Of a stretch of 64,000 nucleotides of DNA, positions 33,320-45,326 are shown piece after piece; position 1 is the stretch's first letter; the number at the start of each line of letters is the position of its first letter. The stretch is from Prostheceraeus crozeri. Lineage: Eukaryota > Platyhelminthes > Polycladida > Euryleptidae. The notes under the pieces were generated by a model. The model was not told where the DNA came from. It did not search any database and was given only the letters and a program-made list of their open reading frames with translations. Both the position numbers and the translations under genes were made by a program. Where the stretch lies: NCBI GenBank assembly GCA_907163375.1, contig CAJQUW010007012.1, positions 46,621 to 110,620 of the forward strand. The letters are read 5' to 3'.

Positions 33320-35430
33320 ATTATGAAACATTTAGACGTCGTTATGGGAATGTCCCAGCTTCAATTATACTTTATGGACGAATAGATAAATTTGGAGATA
33401 TGTGTAAGATCAGATACTGTCAAATATCAATTGGAAAATTCAAAAACTGACAATAACACCAATAAAACAAGTTGGAAAAGTTTAAATTTCGTACACAAAG
33501 CTGGTTGACATCGAACATGCATACATTTATACATAACTGCCATACCCGTCTGAAGCCATACATGCGGGTGTTATTATTCACAACAAAAAAGCAGATTCAA
33601 ACTCACCCTAACACCAAAGCTTAAAACCCATTACCATGAGCACGTGATATACTGTATAAGGTTTCAGGTATCGACTTATAGCCAAGCTACCAAAACAATC
33701 ATCAATTCGGTGAATTAACCCTAATCATACTCATTTTTCAAATTCCCCGAATATTTCCTAAACCTAAAAAATTCCATGAATTTTACCTTAAAAAGTATAC
33801 ACCCCGGTGATACTAAGTTTACTTTGAAATAGCTTGAGAAATTTTATCACAGATCTTATCAATTCGCATGCAACTTCATGAATCAAGTGCATGTCATAGA
33901 AAAACATATCAGAGCTCAAAACCAAATTATAGCCTAATCTGTCATGATAAAAATTTCAACCATCATGTCAATTTCTGTCCAAGGGCAAGGTCGTGTTTGT
34001 TAGGCACAATTTATGAGGATTTTTCTGTAACTTGGCTATAAGTACGTGCTTGTACAGAATAATACCTTACCCTATGATCCAATTGGTATACACTTGCACC
34101 ACGATGTAGTACCATGGAGCATTGCGATGCAATGTTTGCCTACAACCGAAACAAATTATGCTGGCATATAAATTGAGGTGAGATCATGAAAATATAGGTA
34201 CCAGTACCTATTCTGTGTACAGGGTGGCCGCACGGCTCAGAAAAAAATTCGGGTATATTTGAGGTAGGTTTATCATGTATATAGTAAGAAAGTAGCACCA
34301 CAAGTTAGTAGTATGCCTACTGTAAACAATACATATTTGCGAGAAATCATCACACAGGCCTTTCATGTTATTACTATTATTTTGTATGTGAATGAAATAT
34401 GCATATCAGTGTTCATATTAAGTCACTTAGATTTAGTTTCAAATATTTGTATTTTGAAAGAAATACTGGCAACAAATTGCATCTTTGTGTTTATAAGATG
34501 GTGCACATGAACTGTTAATTAGGTTATTAAACGTTTAAGTACTATATTGAAACGGTTGGTCTCAGACGAATAGGCAAACGCATGACATGACAGCATACTT
34601 TCATTTACTTGACGATACTCAGGAATGATCCACTTTGTTCAATTCATTTTATAAAAAAAAACAGGATAAACTTTCGATCTTGAAGACGAATACTGCATTC
34701 GCAAAAATCGGAAATTTTTTACCGAAAACACAATCATTGTCATTCAATTTTTCTACGAGAAGCCCATTCGCCACGACCGATATCACCATACACGTAGGTG
34801 CCCTATGGCCTTGACTTCTTGCCTATGGCAGCAAAAAATTTGAGATTCATGCAGATCCTTAATAAGACAGTAGATCAAAAAAACTTCAATATGATTTTCA
34901 GTAACTTAGGTACATCTTTGGCTTAAAATAGAGCCATAAATATCTCTCGCAACGTGCCACCAGTTATCTGAAAACTGAGGTGAAGGATGTGGCCATACTG
35001 GGCTGAAGTGACTATATTTTGCAGCAGTCAATCTTCTTCCCTCTTGTGTTTCTATGCCGACAAAAATAACTATGTATTTCAATTACTACTCGGAACCGAA
35101 GAAATTCCTGAGATTTTTAGAGTAAGAGCAATTGAGATTTTTCATCTTGCGATGCCGAATCAAACCGGTGCCGGTCTCGCCGCTAAAAGTTTGTATACGG
35201 ACAGGACCAGTTACAACAGTGAAAATAACGCAATCCTACTTAACTCAAGTTGAGACAATGAGAAAGCTAAATCTTAGAAATCAAGAACACCCTGTGATTT
35301 CTGGCACTCCAACCTGCCCCACCCCAAAACTTTGTCCTTTAACTTTAAAGAGGGTGGGTTCGGGGGAAGCCCACGTATCCGCGCGTAAAATTCTCATGCC
35401 TATCAATAGTCTTGAATATACAGGATATAT
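33320..35430. other. No gene recognised
   Basis: About 2.1 kb of AT-rich DNA. CAGGGTGGCCGCACGG at 34217 resembles a hAT start, but no partner end or duplication was found. Short open frames at 34.3, 35.0 and 35.1-35.5 kb lack splice context or motifs. Confidence 0.5.
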
Positions 35431-35521
35431 GGGAGAATGGGGTGACATGGCAGTATTTTTGACAATCATCCCTCGTGTCCAGATTGTGAAAACAAACTAA
35501 AAATGAATACTTTATCCGTAT

Positions 35522-36270
35522 TACCGTACTTTCTGGTCTATAGGGCGCGACTTTTTTACTTGGATACAGCCAGTGCGCCTTATCTGCGGAGTGCGCCCTA
35601 TCTAAGGTTAAATTAGAATTTTTAGTTCGGTAGAGATTAGTAGGCATTCATTTACAAGTATTGTAAAGTACTTATTATGATTTAAAAGTATCCTGGGAGC
35701 AAGTGCCAGAAAAGGTTATTCGAAGTGGCTTCAAGAAAGAGTTAGGGGCGTCATTTTCTTGACATTGATTTCGTCACCGAACCTTAATTCAGTTACCGAA
35801 GCCAATAGTGATAGTGAGTATCACACTTGAGACGAACATTGATTGTAACACTGAAACGAGTCTTGATTCAGATACCGAGGTGAATATTGAAGTGAACAGT
35901 GAAACTTCCTGCGTGCAGGTGAACCAAACATTTCATACACAAGACTCTACATGTAGTTTCTGTTGGTTTAGCTGAGCCTTATGTATTGGAATATTCCTTG
36001 GCTATAATGACAATCATGAACCTTCGTGGTTTTTGAAGAGACCTATTATAACATAGCTTTTGCTTATTCTAAGCTACCGGTAGTGCTTCAATCGGTGAAA
36101 TTAGCTTCAATTATTGTTTCCTACTGTACAAGATATCATCTAAAAGTAGGTATACATGTGCGCCTTAACCGCGAAATGCGCCTTATCTGTTGACAAAATA
36201 CGAAATTATCTAAAAATCGGCTTGTGCGCCTTATGCGCGGATGCGCCTTATAGGCCGGAAAAGTACGGTA
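35522..36270. mobile_element. TA-flanked miniature element (pogo/Tigger-like ends)
   Basis: Ends TACCGTACTTTCTGGTCTAT and, at the right, GCCGGAAAAGTACGGTA, with several GTGCGCCTTAT / GCGCCCTAT motifs inside each end. TA at both borders suggests a Tc1/mariner-superfamily non-autonomous element; the GCGCCTTATA-type ends recall Tigger/pogo miniature elements. There is no coding content. Confidence 0.7.
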
Positions 36271-36360
36271 CATAGCGTATTTCTCAACTTTTTGTACAGG
36301 TCAAAATAATGTGATAAGAGTTCTTGACCTTCTGATTTTGATTTTAAAAAAGTTCAAAAA

Positions 36361-36396
36361 CTGCCATGTCGCCCCATCGATGGGGTGACATGGCAG
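36361..36396. repeat. 36-bp near-perfect palindrome
   Basis: CTGCCATGTC-G-CCCCAT-CG-ATGGGG-T-GACATGGCAG, with one mismatched pair. Its right half, TGGGGTGACATGGCAGTAT, also occurs at about 35438-35456, on the other side of the miniature element at 35.5-36.3 kb. Confidence 0.85.
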
Positions 36397-36399
36397 TAT

Positions 36400-38680
36400 T
36401 CAGTTTAACTTTGTATATCTGTCCAATTATCGTTTGTAGACTAGACATCAACAAGAACTCAACCAGCTCAATTACATCTCTATCCGCTCATATTTGATAG
36501 TAAACTTACCTATATAGTTTCTTACTTTCTCAAGATTTGAAGACATCAACTAATATTTTATATTTTGTAACATACCGGTAACCATGATATCTGCATATTG
36601 ATCATCTGATTGATTAGATGAATAGGCCTACACGACCATACTAATGTTGCATCACGTCAAACAAAGCGATCTTACGCAGTTTGACCTCTGTTTTCCGCCT
36701 CTAACTCTCACATGGAACCACAAAACCGCTTTTACCTAGGACTGCATTATGAAAACCATGACATCATGAACGCTATCAGAGTCATGCCCATCGTCACAAC
36801 ACTCGTCAGTAGCGACATCAAAGGAATCGAACAACGGCATCGAAGGCAAAGCATTTCAACCTACGGCAATGCAACTAAGCAATTAGCCAATATGATAAAC
36901 GATAAGTCTTCTAAAGATAAAGTTAGATAAAGTTAGAAACCTACTGATAAATATTCAATCAAAGCACATTTTCAAATATAAAGCACGATAATTCAAACAC
37001 CCTCAGATATGTAAGTCTATCTAAAAGCCGCGATTAACTGAATCGATTGCCAAAAAATTGAGTAACGAGTAATTTAGGGAGTGCTCTTCCTGTAAACCGA
37101 ATTAAATTAGAAAAGTACACACTGACTTTTTGAGTTAGAGGCGATATCTTAAAGGTATATGGCTCGTAATATGGCTTGTCACATTCTGTGACACTATCGG
37201 GTGACCATTCAAACATTCGTGGATTGTGTAGAATTCCATTTCAGTCTTTGATAATGGTAAGAGATTCATTCCACGCGAGTAGATGTAATGCTATTGCTAT
37301 CAATAACAAATGTGTCAGCATTGACTAGCGAGAGAACAGTGCCACATGATATTCACCTGTTGTGACCCTAATGCGCACGCGCGTCATAGGTTAACTGGTC
37401 ACCATTCCGTCATGTAATACAATGTTATATGTACTCGTATCTAGATTTTCTTGGCAATCGATTCCGTTAAATGGCTATTGTTAGGCTTCAAAAGATCGGT
37501 CCTCACTCACGGCGAGCCATAGAAATAAACTGTTTATCTGAAGTTCGCTAGAATGGAAATTGACTCAAGGTCGCGGCACATCTGAGGGAACTAAGTTGGG
37601 GCATGAAGAACCAATTAAAGGCTTCGATTTACTCATGTGACTGATTCTAACCCAATGATACAGACGTTGGCAGGTGCATCTAAGTGAAAATGCGTGCGAT
37701 TTATGTGCCGTTATTGTGCATTGCATGAAGCTTAATTTCCATTCTAGAGGTTTTATTGTTGTCAATTTCTATGCGGCGAGCTGATGTCGAAGCGTTTACG
37801 ATCGACAGCCCGCTGTCCTCACAACAATCCAATAATGAATCTAGTAATTTTGAAATTATCCATGAATGAAATGGTTTAAACAACGATAATATATTTAATA
37901 TATTGAATATTAGGAAAGGCCTTAGCATAGAAATCAGATATACTGTAATAGGCTAGAAGGGCTATCAGCCGTTTACTATATTTCTTTACTTTTCGTGAAT
38001 GCAAGCTATCTTCCAAGGCAACATTACCTTCAATCTTAACATATTCTGCTTCTATGCATTCAACATTGCCATGCAACAGCACTGTACAGGATCATGTACA
38101 GGATAAGTTTTCAGCCGTATATAACACCAAAAGTACGAAGTCGAGCATATTTTCCATGAGTTGTCCGTAGAGTACACTTTGTAGTGGAGTAAAGTAACGC
38201 CATAACAGAGCTTCGTTTAGGTTTGTATTCTTGAGACGTCAATGTCAGCATGTGTGACACTCAAAACTATGTGTGATATTCCTTCGACCACAGGATTTAA
38301 ATGACTGCGTGATCCTGGGGCTTCGTCGATTGCGATATTTCTCTTTTTCGCGTCAGCTCATAGTAATATGCTTGGTCAGATACATTAAATGCGTTACTGG
38401 CCAGTTGATGTAGAAATTGATGCAGGATTCGGTATGAAAATCAAAAAATTTATTACATGAACAATATAATGACTGCAATGTACAAACATACGTAGAGTAA
38501 AAATATCATGTAATTATTACGATTTCTGCTTAATTCCTATTTTTTGATTTGTTTAAGATTTGCCCTTTTTAAATATGTCGTTGTCAGAGTAATTGCATAA
38601 ACAAAAGAATGTGACAATGGTTTTCCGTTGAGTTGGTACTAGTCTCTGTCAATTTCTGCTATAGGCAAAGATTGAAAATT
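36400..38680. other. No gene recognised
   Basis: Several short open frames (36712-36930 plus; 37216-37034, 37928-37701 and 38082-37876 minus) have no recognisable domain, no consistent splice phase and overlap each other. No inverted ends or arrays seen. Confidence 0.45.
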
Positions 38681-38688
38681 CCTGTTTT

Positions 38689-41600
38689 CGTCAGCGACGG
38701 AATTTCAGAGAGAAATTCCAGATTTTAAGAATGAAGTCACGCATTGAATTCATTCATGTTGTGGTTTGTCATACACACTAGGGAGACTATTGATGCTACC
38801 ACAAATAGAATTTTTCAGTGATGCTTAGTTCAGAAATTATATGGCCTAGAAGCAAGCATCAGCGACGGATCGCAGAAACTGGTCATATTCTCTCGACTGG
38901 ATTCAAAAGAAAAAATCTGCGAATTGTACCTATAGATCTGTTATTTGACCCTACAATTTTTAAGCTCTGATCATCTGCTTGCTATATCACACAATAGTTA
39001 GATTCAGCAACATCTTTACTTTTCATCTGTTGTGAAATTTAAAAAAGCAAACTTCGTCAGCGACGGAAAATTTTTCCAGTTAAACGCTATGAAAGTTAGA
39101 GGTGATTTTGAGTCATCTATCTTTAAAATAACTTAGTAAAACATTTGTCTAACATTCGTGTACCTTATTGCTTACTTGTACTTATTTTTATATCATCCTG
39201 AACTTGTAGTAGGCCTATAAGTAGGACCTATTGAAAACTTCAAAATTTGAATATGAAATTCATTTGGATCGACATGGCGCTTAAGTAAAGACTTATAGGT
39301 AAGCGGCAAAGATGAGTAAACAAGTTTTATAAAAGCAAAAGTGTCATCTATTGCAATTGCAACACTCGTATAAAAGTTTAGTAACGGTATCAGTCTTACA
39401 TGTCTAATCGTTCCAATGTTTCTTGTATTATATATTGTCCTCGCTTGCTGATGCAATAATTCTGAATGACGCGCTTCACACTTGTTTTCTTCACCACATC
39501 AACATCATCACACTTGATTGTATAGCTGTTCGCAACACCTTTCTTCAAAACTCAACATGCACATCATTCTCATCACAATCGCATACAACACCCATGAACT
39601 TGTATAATTTTTTTGTTGTTATGTAGTCCACAACAACCACATCACCAATGCTCACACTCAGATCATCGTCGACATCACTCACCTGGTCATCTTGACTTGG
39701 CACTGAATTCGAATCATTGGGACCATCCCCAGGCTCAGACAAACTCGAATACACCACTGTGGTGATTTTTTCAGCTTCCTTGCGATAGTTTGAGTGACAA
39801 TAAAAGTCAAGAGTATCACAATTCTTCCGCTCAATGTGGTGTACTTTTAAGGTGCCTGGAATTTACACTGAATCAAGCAACTCATATTTCGCAATGTTGG
39901 TCTTATCGAGATATCTGACGTCAATGTTTGATATTTCATTGCCATAAGAGGCGAAGTGCTCCGCATTTCGGATAACGGCCTTCTGTGTAGAAACCGCATA
40001 GTACACCATTCTTTTGATCGTTCCCCCGATCCCTTCATGCGGTCCTTTGAAGTGATGAGACTCACCGTAGTCCCATGTGATTTTAAGATCTGATGGATAG
40101 TTCGACATCAAGCGGAACACATACTGTGAACGAAATTGACTACTACAGCCATCTTTCCAGAAATGAACTTTTCGTAAGTTCGGGAGAAGCTCACGCACAA
40201 TCTCAATCACTTTCATGTTGCACGAAAACGCGATGTTTCTTTCATGAACGATCTCGTTCGAAACAATGACCAAAGAAAGAGCTTGGAGACATACTGTATG
40301 TTCTTCATCCAGAACAACTTTCCTATCATTGGGAAGTTGGACATCAGGATCATCACGCACATAACAAGCACACGTATGCAATGTGAATGCCTCGTGGCCA
40401 AAACAAGCGCTTTGGATCTCATGGTTTTGCTTGTTATCATATTTTTTTGAAAAATCGACAGAAAGAAGGACTTCGTCAGTCTGAAGGTTCCTTTTCATGA
40501 ACTTCAGCTCAGAATATTGCCTGAAGATGTTGTACACATGATGCTTGAATTTCTTGCTAACAACATTGTAAAATGTTTCAGCAATCATGTAGCCAGGTTC
40601 AGTGACCTCAACTTTTTGGTACATGTTATTTTTTCGAATCCATTTCAAATATGTCACATCATTCTCACAGCTCGCAAGAGATTCGCAGATCTGTTTCACA
40701 TCACTCACAGGACAAGAACTGCATTCATCATTGTAGCAATCAAAATTGTCTGTGCAACATACCAGACTTTGAATGGATTGGATTGGATCTATCAATATTT
40801 TTGATGTCAGCTCATGATCAGAATTTTCTAGCAGCCGTTTGACATCAATCAACAGCAGTTCAACATTCTCGCATTTCTCACATCGACAATCATCCTCATT
40901 TGAGTCAATGCGCTTGAAGATATACTTTTCTTCGCTCACTAATTTCTGAAGTGCATAGTACGACAGTTTGATATCATCATGCTCATCATTGAACATATGA
41001 ACAATCTCCTTGAATGTCCACAGAAGAAAATGTTTTGGTTTATAGAGTTTTTGTCCATCAAAATCTTTCCTGCAATAAACGGTATCCTTTCTACCCGGCT
41101 TGCAGTAACTGATATCAGGTTTCAATAGAAACGAGAGATACACACTCCTGGCATCCGTGTCAATAGGTCGCCCAGCTTTAGGATGAACCGATCTCCTCGA
41201 CTTTGTAAAGATTGCATCTTTACTACTTGATGACACAGATGAAATGACGCCAACAAGAACATCTGTGACAAGAGACTCTCTTTTTGGAAGACTCCTAACT
41301 GTCTTAGCAATTACTTTGCCAAGTGCTGGTCGAGTTGTAAACGACGTGTCAGATGGGTTAGTGCGAGGGGCTGCTGTACTCTTGGCCTGCTTTCTTAATC
41401 TATCTTTAGCTTTATATATTTTGTACTTATCTGGATTCAATTTCATTCTTTGTCGTTGAAGCCGCTTCCGTTCCCGTCGTTTATGAAGATAACCTTCTCT
41501 GTTATTCTCTCTTTGACGATTGTCATATCCTCGCTGCCTCTCGCCATCAAAGCTCGCCACGATAGCTCAGGAGGAGGCGAATTTCTGAGAGAACCATTTT

Positions 41601-42000
41601 GATGCTCGGCTAAGGTTAACGTCATGGTGGTTAATAATGGCCTCCCGCTGATTGGTCCTGCTATCACCATAACGCGTAGTTCTTATCCTAACTGCAAGGA
41701 CGCAACGGCGTTCTGCCTGGGGAAAAAGCTACTTTCACAACCAGTGTCATTGAACACAGTTGATCAGACTGGTGTCGATGAATCTGACGGAAAGTGATAA
41801 AATCCTTGAAAAACGTCAGCGACGGAAAAAAATTTGACGGTATACTACTTGATTCAGACGCAAGCTTGGATAGCTCAGTCGGTCTCATATTATAGAATAC
41901 ATCATAAATTAGAAGTTATCAGATTCTGATTGATTTCTGATGAGAACACAGCCTGCTACAAAAGTAGATAGATCATTTTTCGTCAGCGACGGAATTTCGT
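38689..42000. mobile_element. DNA transposon with CGTCAGCGACGGA subterminal repeats
   Basis: Five copies of CGTCAGCGACGGA or a one-base variant, usually followed by AATTT or AAAATTT: about 38689, 38858, 39055, 41814 and 41981. They occur only on the two sides of one transposase gene and all point the same way (the CGTC/GACG core is itself palindromic). True terminal repeats and target duplication were not identified, so the borders are approximate. Confidence 0.6.
39545..41560 (-). pseudogene. Uncharacterised animal transposase family, one in-frame stop
   Basis: From ATG at 41560: 565 codons, one TAA at about 39864, then the same frame continues 106 codons to 39545. N-terminus basic (HKRRERKRLQRQRMKLNPDK), middle Cys-rich (CRCEKCEN, then CCTDNFDCYNDECSSCP), then EVLLSVDFSKKY (Asp), VHFWKDGCSSQFRSQYVF (Asp), and a WDYGESHHFKGPHEGIGG stretch leading to TIKRMVY (Glu). 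After the stop come IPGTLKVHHIE and VSIGDVVVVDYITTKKLYKF, a small beta-rich tail typical of this family. DG-SQF and DGIGGT-K motifs of this kind occur in proteins listed as uncharacterised in cnidarians, molluscs and echinoderms. A D-D-E nuclease role is inferred. Apart from the stop the gene looks complete. Confidence 0.65.
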
Positions 42001-42632
42001 GTCTGGCAAAATCACCTAATGTACACTTTATTTTTATAGGCTAGCTACCCTGCTTTGCATCTTAACTTAAAATACTAAAAAGACAAACACATGAAGCTTC
42101 AAAATCACGCATTATAATCATTTAGAACCAACTTCTGAAAAAAATTCTTTCTTCATTAAAATATGATGATTACTGCATTTTTCAATTTTTACAGAGAAAT
42201 TATTTGTTCCATGTTCGAAACAAAATTTTTTGCGGATCTTGGTGTTTAGAGTGAAAATCCATAGTGATACAGTCAATACTTAAGTATTAATAAAACATTT
42301 ATGGGGCATATAGTTGCGGTGCTTTACTTTAATTTTTTTCATTGTTGGTTGACGAATTATCAATTTCACCCTATATCATCCGGAAACAATAGCTATAATT
42401 AGCAGAGACTTCGAGCATCATTACAGCAATACCATTTTTCGTAAGTTCGTTATTCTCTGTGATATTTCAAGTGAACAATTATACATAAAGTATTTAATGA
42501 GACAGAATATCAATTCATTGACGAAAGAAAGCTTCTTTCTTTCTGATTCTCTTCAATTTCAAGAATGGACGCATAGTGTCGTTTTTTAACGTCTTACGTT
42601 TTTTAACTTCACGACTACTTATGTAGTTAGTT

Positions 42633-42777
42633 ATCAGAGAACTCTCGGACCTGCAGACCGGTTTAGGGCTATTTGGCCCTCTTCAGTGCAGGGCACCGTT
42701 TCTAGCACACAGCAGAGAGGCAGCAGCCGAATCGACCACGTCCCATCCGCTATGTAATAGAAAATGAGTTCTCTGAT
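42633..42777 (-). ncRNA. Hammerhead-ribozyme-like fossil (core 42651-42691)
   Basis: Minus strand, 42691 to 42651: CTGCA, CTGAAGA, GGGC, loop CAAATA, GCCC, TAAA, C-CG-G, TC, TGCAG. This is stem I (5 bp), a CUGANGA box, a 4-bp stem II with the CAAAUA loop known from Schistosoma-type hammerheads, a very short stem III, the GUC cleavage triplet and the other side of stem I. The GAAA box reads UAAA, which should kill cleavage. An ATCAGAGAACTC / GAGTTCTCTGAT inverted repeat (42633-42644 and 42766-42777) encloses it. Such minimal type I hammerheads are known from Penelope-like elements and retrozymes. Confidence 0.6.
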
Positions 42778-42779
42778 CT

Positions 42780-44088
42780 ACATAATGGGCTTCAAATTCA
42801 AAAGATTGGTGATATCACCAAGCACCTGGAAATAAAGTAATTATTTATTTAACATTATCCTACAGCTACTGACCTTATTGAACAATGATAAAGCTTTCAG
42901 ACAATATTGACGGTTAGGAGTACTTGCAGATATCTTGCACAAGCACAAAACAGGACACTGTCAACGCTTGCCTACGCCTCCCCGATTACCACACTCAGAA
43001 ATCATAAAACTCTTTATACATCAACATCCCACCCCGATTACCGAGAGCACAACAGCACAGCTCATATAGACATCCTCCGAACATGACCACCTAAAATCAG
43101 TACTTTTCTAACATTGTTCTAAGTAGATATGTAAAGCATGCAATGAGACAACTTCCAGATCTCGTTGCACAGTGTCGGGAACGCCATGCCGATGAATGCG
43201 GCCTCTGCAGCGTCTATCACAGCAGACGGTGAAAGCAGAACGATGGTTTGTAGGATCGAAGTGCATATGTATGTTGGCACCACTCACGTATTGATAAGGT
43301 TGGACTCTCCTCAACGATGTGAGAAGTCGATCGATCGCCCACACCCGCCTGAGCAACCGTCCAATGACTTGATAACGCATCCTCTTAGTCATTACTCTGA
43401 TACGCCCCTCGGAGCATCACGCAGTGCCTCCCAAGTTAATGACTTTAGTGTCATGACCGCCACTCGCAGCTCCTTGTTAAGAGTCGTCATGGCCAAGACC
43501 TTAGATCTACCACAGGTTCTAAGGTAGGGGAAGACAGATCCCAGAGCAGATACACATGTGTCAATATACAGGAGCATGTATTTTTGAAGATGACGCCTGT
43601 ATTGTTAGGGTGATCTGTAAAGTGTGTGTAGAGAGTGAGGCTGATCGCGCTGTACCCCGCACAACAAATTTGCGTATTTTTTCGTAACATCAACGTTTCA
43701 TTATTAGTAACTTAGTGCAGTAACTATACGTGACAAATTGAAGCAAAAGTAATGTTACGTTACGTATATAACTGATGATTTTGTTGCGCACAGTTACGTC
43801 ACACGTATGGTAAATGTTACGTCCAATAATTATTGTAAATTTACGCTTAATTCAATACTGTGAAGCCGAAAGAACTTTGTTTCTAGCTCTGTTTTACCTG
43901 GTTTTGCTAATAAACAACTCCGTAAAATGAAAATATCCACTTCAATATAAGTTCTATTTTGACGTTTTTTCACAACTCGTTTACTCGAGTTGAAAAACAA
44001 AAGAATTACTCGTTTGAAAAATCTGAATGATTGCATATGAATGATTCAATCTGAGAAATTGAAGTACTGGGTGTGAAGATACAAAGAG
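42780..44088. other. No gene recognised
   Basis: Open frames overlap on both strands at 43.1-43.7 kb without domain motifs or splice support. I see no terminal repeats. The 3' UTR of the gene starting at 49.3 kb may reach in here. Confidence 0.4.
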
Positions 44089-45326
44089 TCACAATGCACC
44101 ATCATTATTTACACCATCAGAGTCCACGTTTTCCTTTCCACCATACCGGAGCTTTCTTTGAACAGTCAATGGCATTCTCTTCAATGCATCCGTTAATTTC
44201 GACGTTACCTTGGGCGCAACTTGACTTTCAGCACGGTTTGCTTGTCTTGCAATCGCAGGGATTAGAATTTCCAGAATCCCTAACTTACACGCACTTTTCT
44301 TCCCTCGTTTGCCGTCTCTACTGTATTCCATCCAAACTTTGGGTGTCGCTATCATAAGGAGCATGTGATGAATGGTAGCCGTTACAGTAAGTCGTCGAAC
44401 AGTGATTATTTTAGAAATAATGCGTTCCTTGGAAAATTCGTTCAACAATTCCTTCAATTCTTCGCTTGAAGTGGCTTGTGGCATTATATCATCAACCGAT
44501 TCATTCATAACACATGCATCTCTGCTGGTCTGAGAATTATTCTTGGATAAACTGAGATCTCGCAGCTGCTTTAATATTTCATCTTGATTATTCACCACCT
44601 GTTTCAATAGGCTCAGAGATTGTTCTTCAAATGCTACATTGACAGCCGATGTTCGTAGATTAGCACTGCTTTGTTCCATTAAACCGCAATGAACAGAGAA
44701 AGGTTTAGACATATTAATTCGAGTTTGGCTTGGTGGTGTCGGAGGTATCACAGTAGGGTCAACTGACGGCGTCGCTGGTGGAGCTGGGAGGTCACTCCGC
44801 TGTGTTTCGTTGCAGTCATCATTATCTGAGGCATCTGTGCTCGTCTGAATGTTTGCTTCGAATACAGAACGTTTACTTGCTGACACCCGTGTTTTGCATG
44901 CTGACAGACACCATTGATATAGCAGATTTCTTTTTTTCGAACTGAATTTGACGCAGTTTGGCAACTGTTGTAGTCGTGTCTTCGTTGTCGTCAGGTATCA
45001 CCTGAAGTATGACTGCGTCGTAGCGCTTCTTCATGTACGTGCATTCTGCTTCTATTATAGCTTCACACAGGGCCGTAGCCAGGAATTTGGAAAGGGGGGG
45101 GCTAATTTTGGATATTTGATAAGGCATGTATTCTATTAAATACGCTTATTATAAATACAATTCAAATACACCTGAATGTATGTAGACAAACATATATAAA
45201 TAAGTTTATTTCAAAATTTATGTTGATCACAAATAATTATTCGATTCGATCACTAAATTGTGTTTGGTCACGTTAAGTACATGTGTAAGTAAGTAAAAAG
45301 ACATACTTACAAGTCGTTGGTATATT

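Noticed and set aside
34217-34235. CAGGGTGGCCGCACGG as a hAT terminus
   Set aside because: No matching opposite end and no 8-bp duplication found within several kb.
36712-38082. Short open frames at 36.7 kb (plus) and 37.0-38.1 kb (minus)
   Set aside because: No recognised domain and no consistent exon phases.
41861-41884. GGATAGCTCAGTCGGT, like the 5' part of a tRNA-Lys
   Set aside because: No acceptor stem partner, anticodon arm or T-loop follows. At most a tiny tRNA or SINE scrap.
43108-43693. Overlapping open frames on both strands near 43.1-43.7 kb
   Set aside because: No domain motif, no splice signals, mutual overlap; best explained as chance.
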